Of a stretch of DNA of 64,000 nucleotides, positions 63,991 through 64,000 are shown one piece after another. Numbering within the stretch: the stretch's first letter is position 1; each line of letters begins with the position of its first letter. Made by a program: the position numbers and the translations under genes. The notes under the pieces are model-generated. The model was not told the DNA's origin. It saw nothing but the letters and a program-made list of their open reading frames with translations, and did not search any database. Source of the stretch: Pseudonocardia autotrophica (GTDB taxonomy: Bacteria; Actinomycetota; Actinomycetes; Mycobacteriales; Pseudonocardiaceae); contig NZ_AP018920.1 in assembly GCF_003945385.1 (NCBI RefSeq), positions 434,001 to 498,000 of the forward strand. Reading direction: 5' to 3'.

Positions 63991-64000
63991 CAGTGTCGGT

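Overview
The window is very GC-rich (roughly 70-75 percent by eye), has many GTG starts and dense back-to-back genes. It carries a long block whose gene order matches the Mycobacterium tuberculosis Rv3646c-Rv3670 region: topA, an Rv3647c-like gene, an Rv3649-like helicase, the Rv3654c-Rv3660c Tad/Ssd cluster, an Rv3661-like HAD hydrolase, an Rv3662c-like protein, acs, a holin-like protein and an EphE-like hydrolase. This is a chromosomal segment of a filamentous or coryneform actinomycete. A Pseudonocardia-like member of the Pseudonocardiales is my best guess, by inference only.

Layout. 1-6300: the tail of a peptide ABC-transporter ATPase, leuA with its own leucine leader peptide and attenuator, small proteins, then the lysC-asd pair of the aspartate pathway. 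6100-6711 is non-coding and holds a three-copy array of a 17-25 bp palindrome. 6712-17902: an EEP-family membrane protein, an MFS pump, catalase, an ArsC-like protein, an S9 peptidase, a lipoprotein, two TetR regulators, a quinone oxidoreductase-like enzyme, a small Cys protein and a divergent WhiA paralogue.

18010-21316 is the most intriguing unit. It is a two-gene operon of an ATP-grasp ligase and a 672-residue protein whose C-terminal half shows a papain-like Gln-Cys-His-Asn arrangement (Q402, C408, H566, N587). 21303-24472: a phosphotransferase, a Cmx/CmlA-like efflux pump with a possible leader ORF, and a membrane protein. 24473-31305 looks accessory: regulators (LysR, TetR), an acetyltransferase, an MpaB-family oxygenase, an SDR, and a MerR regulator fused to a DNA-polymerase sliding-clamp-like domain. 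It ends at tRNA-Pro(CGG).

31310-56399 is the conserved block. It holds a metallophosphoesterase, YqeY, topA, two related lipoproteins, a K+-independent proton-pumping pyrophosphatase, the helicase, the Tad pilus genes (minor pilins, pilin, TadC/TadB/TadA and a CpaE/Ssd-like ATPase), and a strongly structured intergenic region that I identify as 6C RNA. After that come the HAD hydrolase, acs, arfB, a holin-family protein and an epoxide hydrolase-like protein. 56557-63990: purD, a small secreted protein behind a large 5' hairpin, an aminotransferase, a YhgE/Pip-type membrane protein with a degenerate ABC ATPase, and a threonine aldolase-like enzyme.

Regulation visible in sequence includes leucine attenuation, several likely leaderless transcripts (a -10 hexamer about 6 nt before GTG/ATG), dyad operators near TetR and LysR genes, and strong hairpin terminators between convergent genes.
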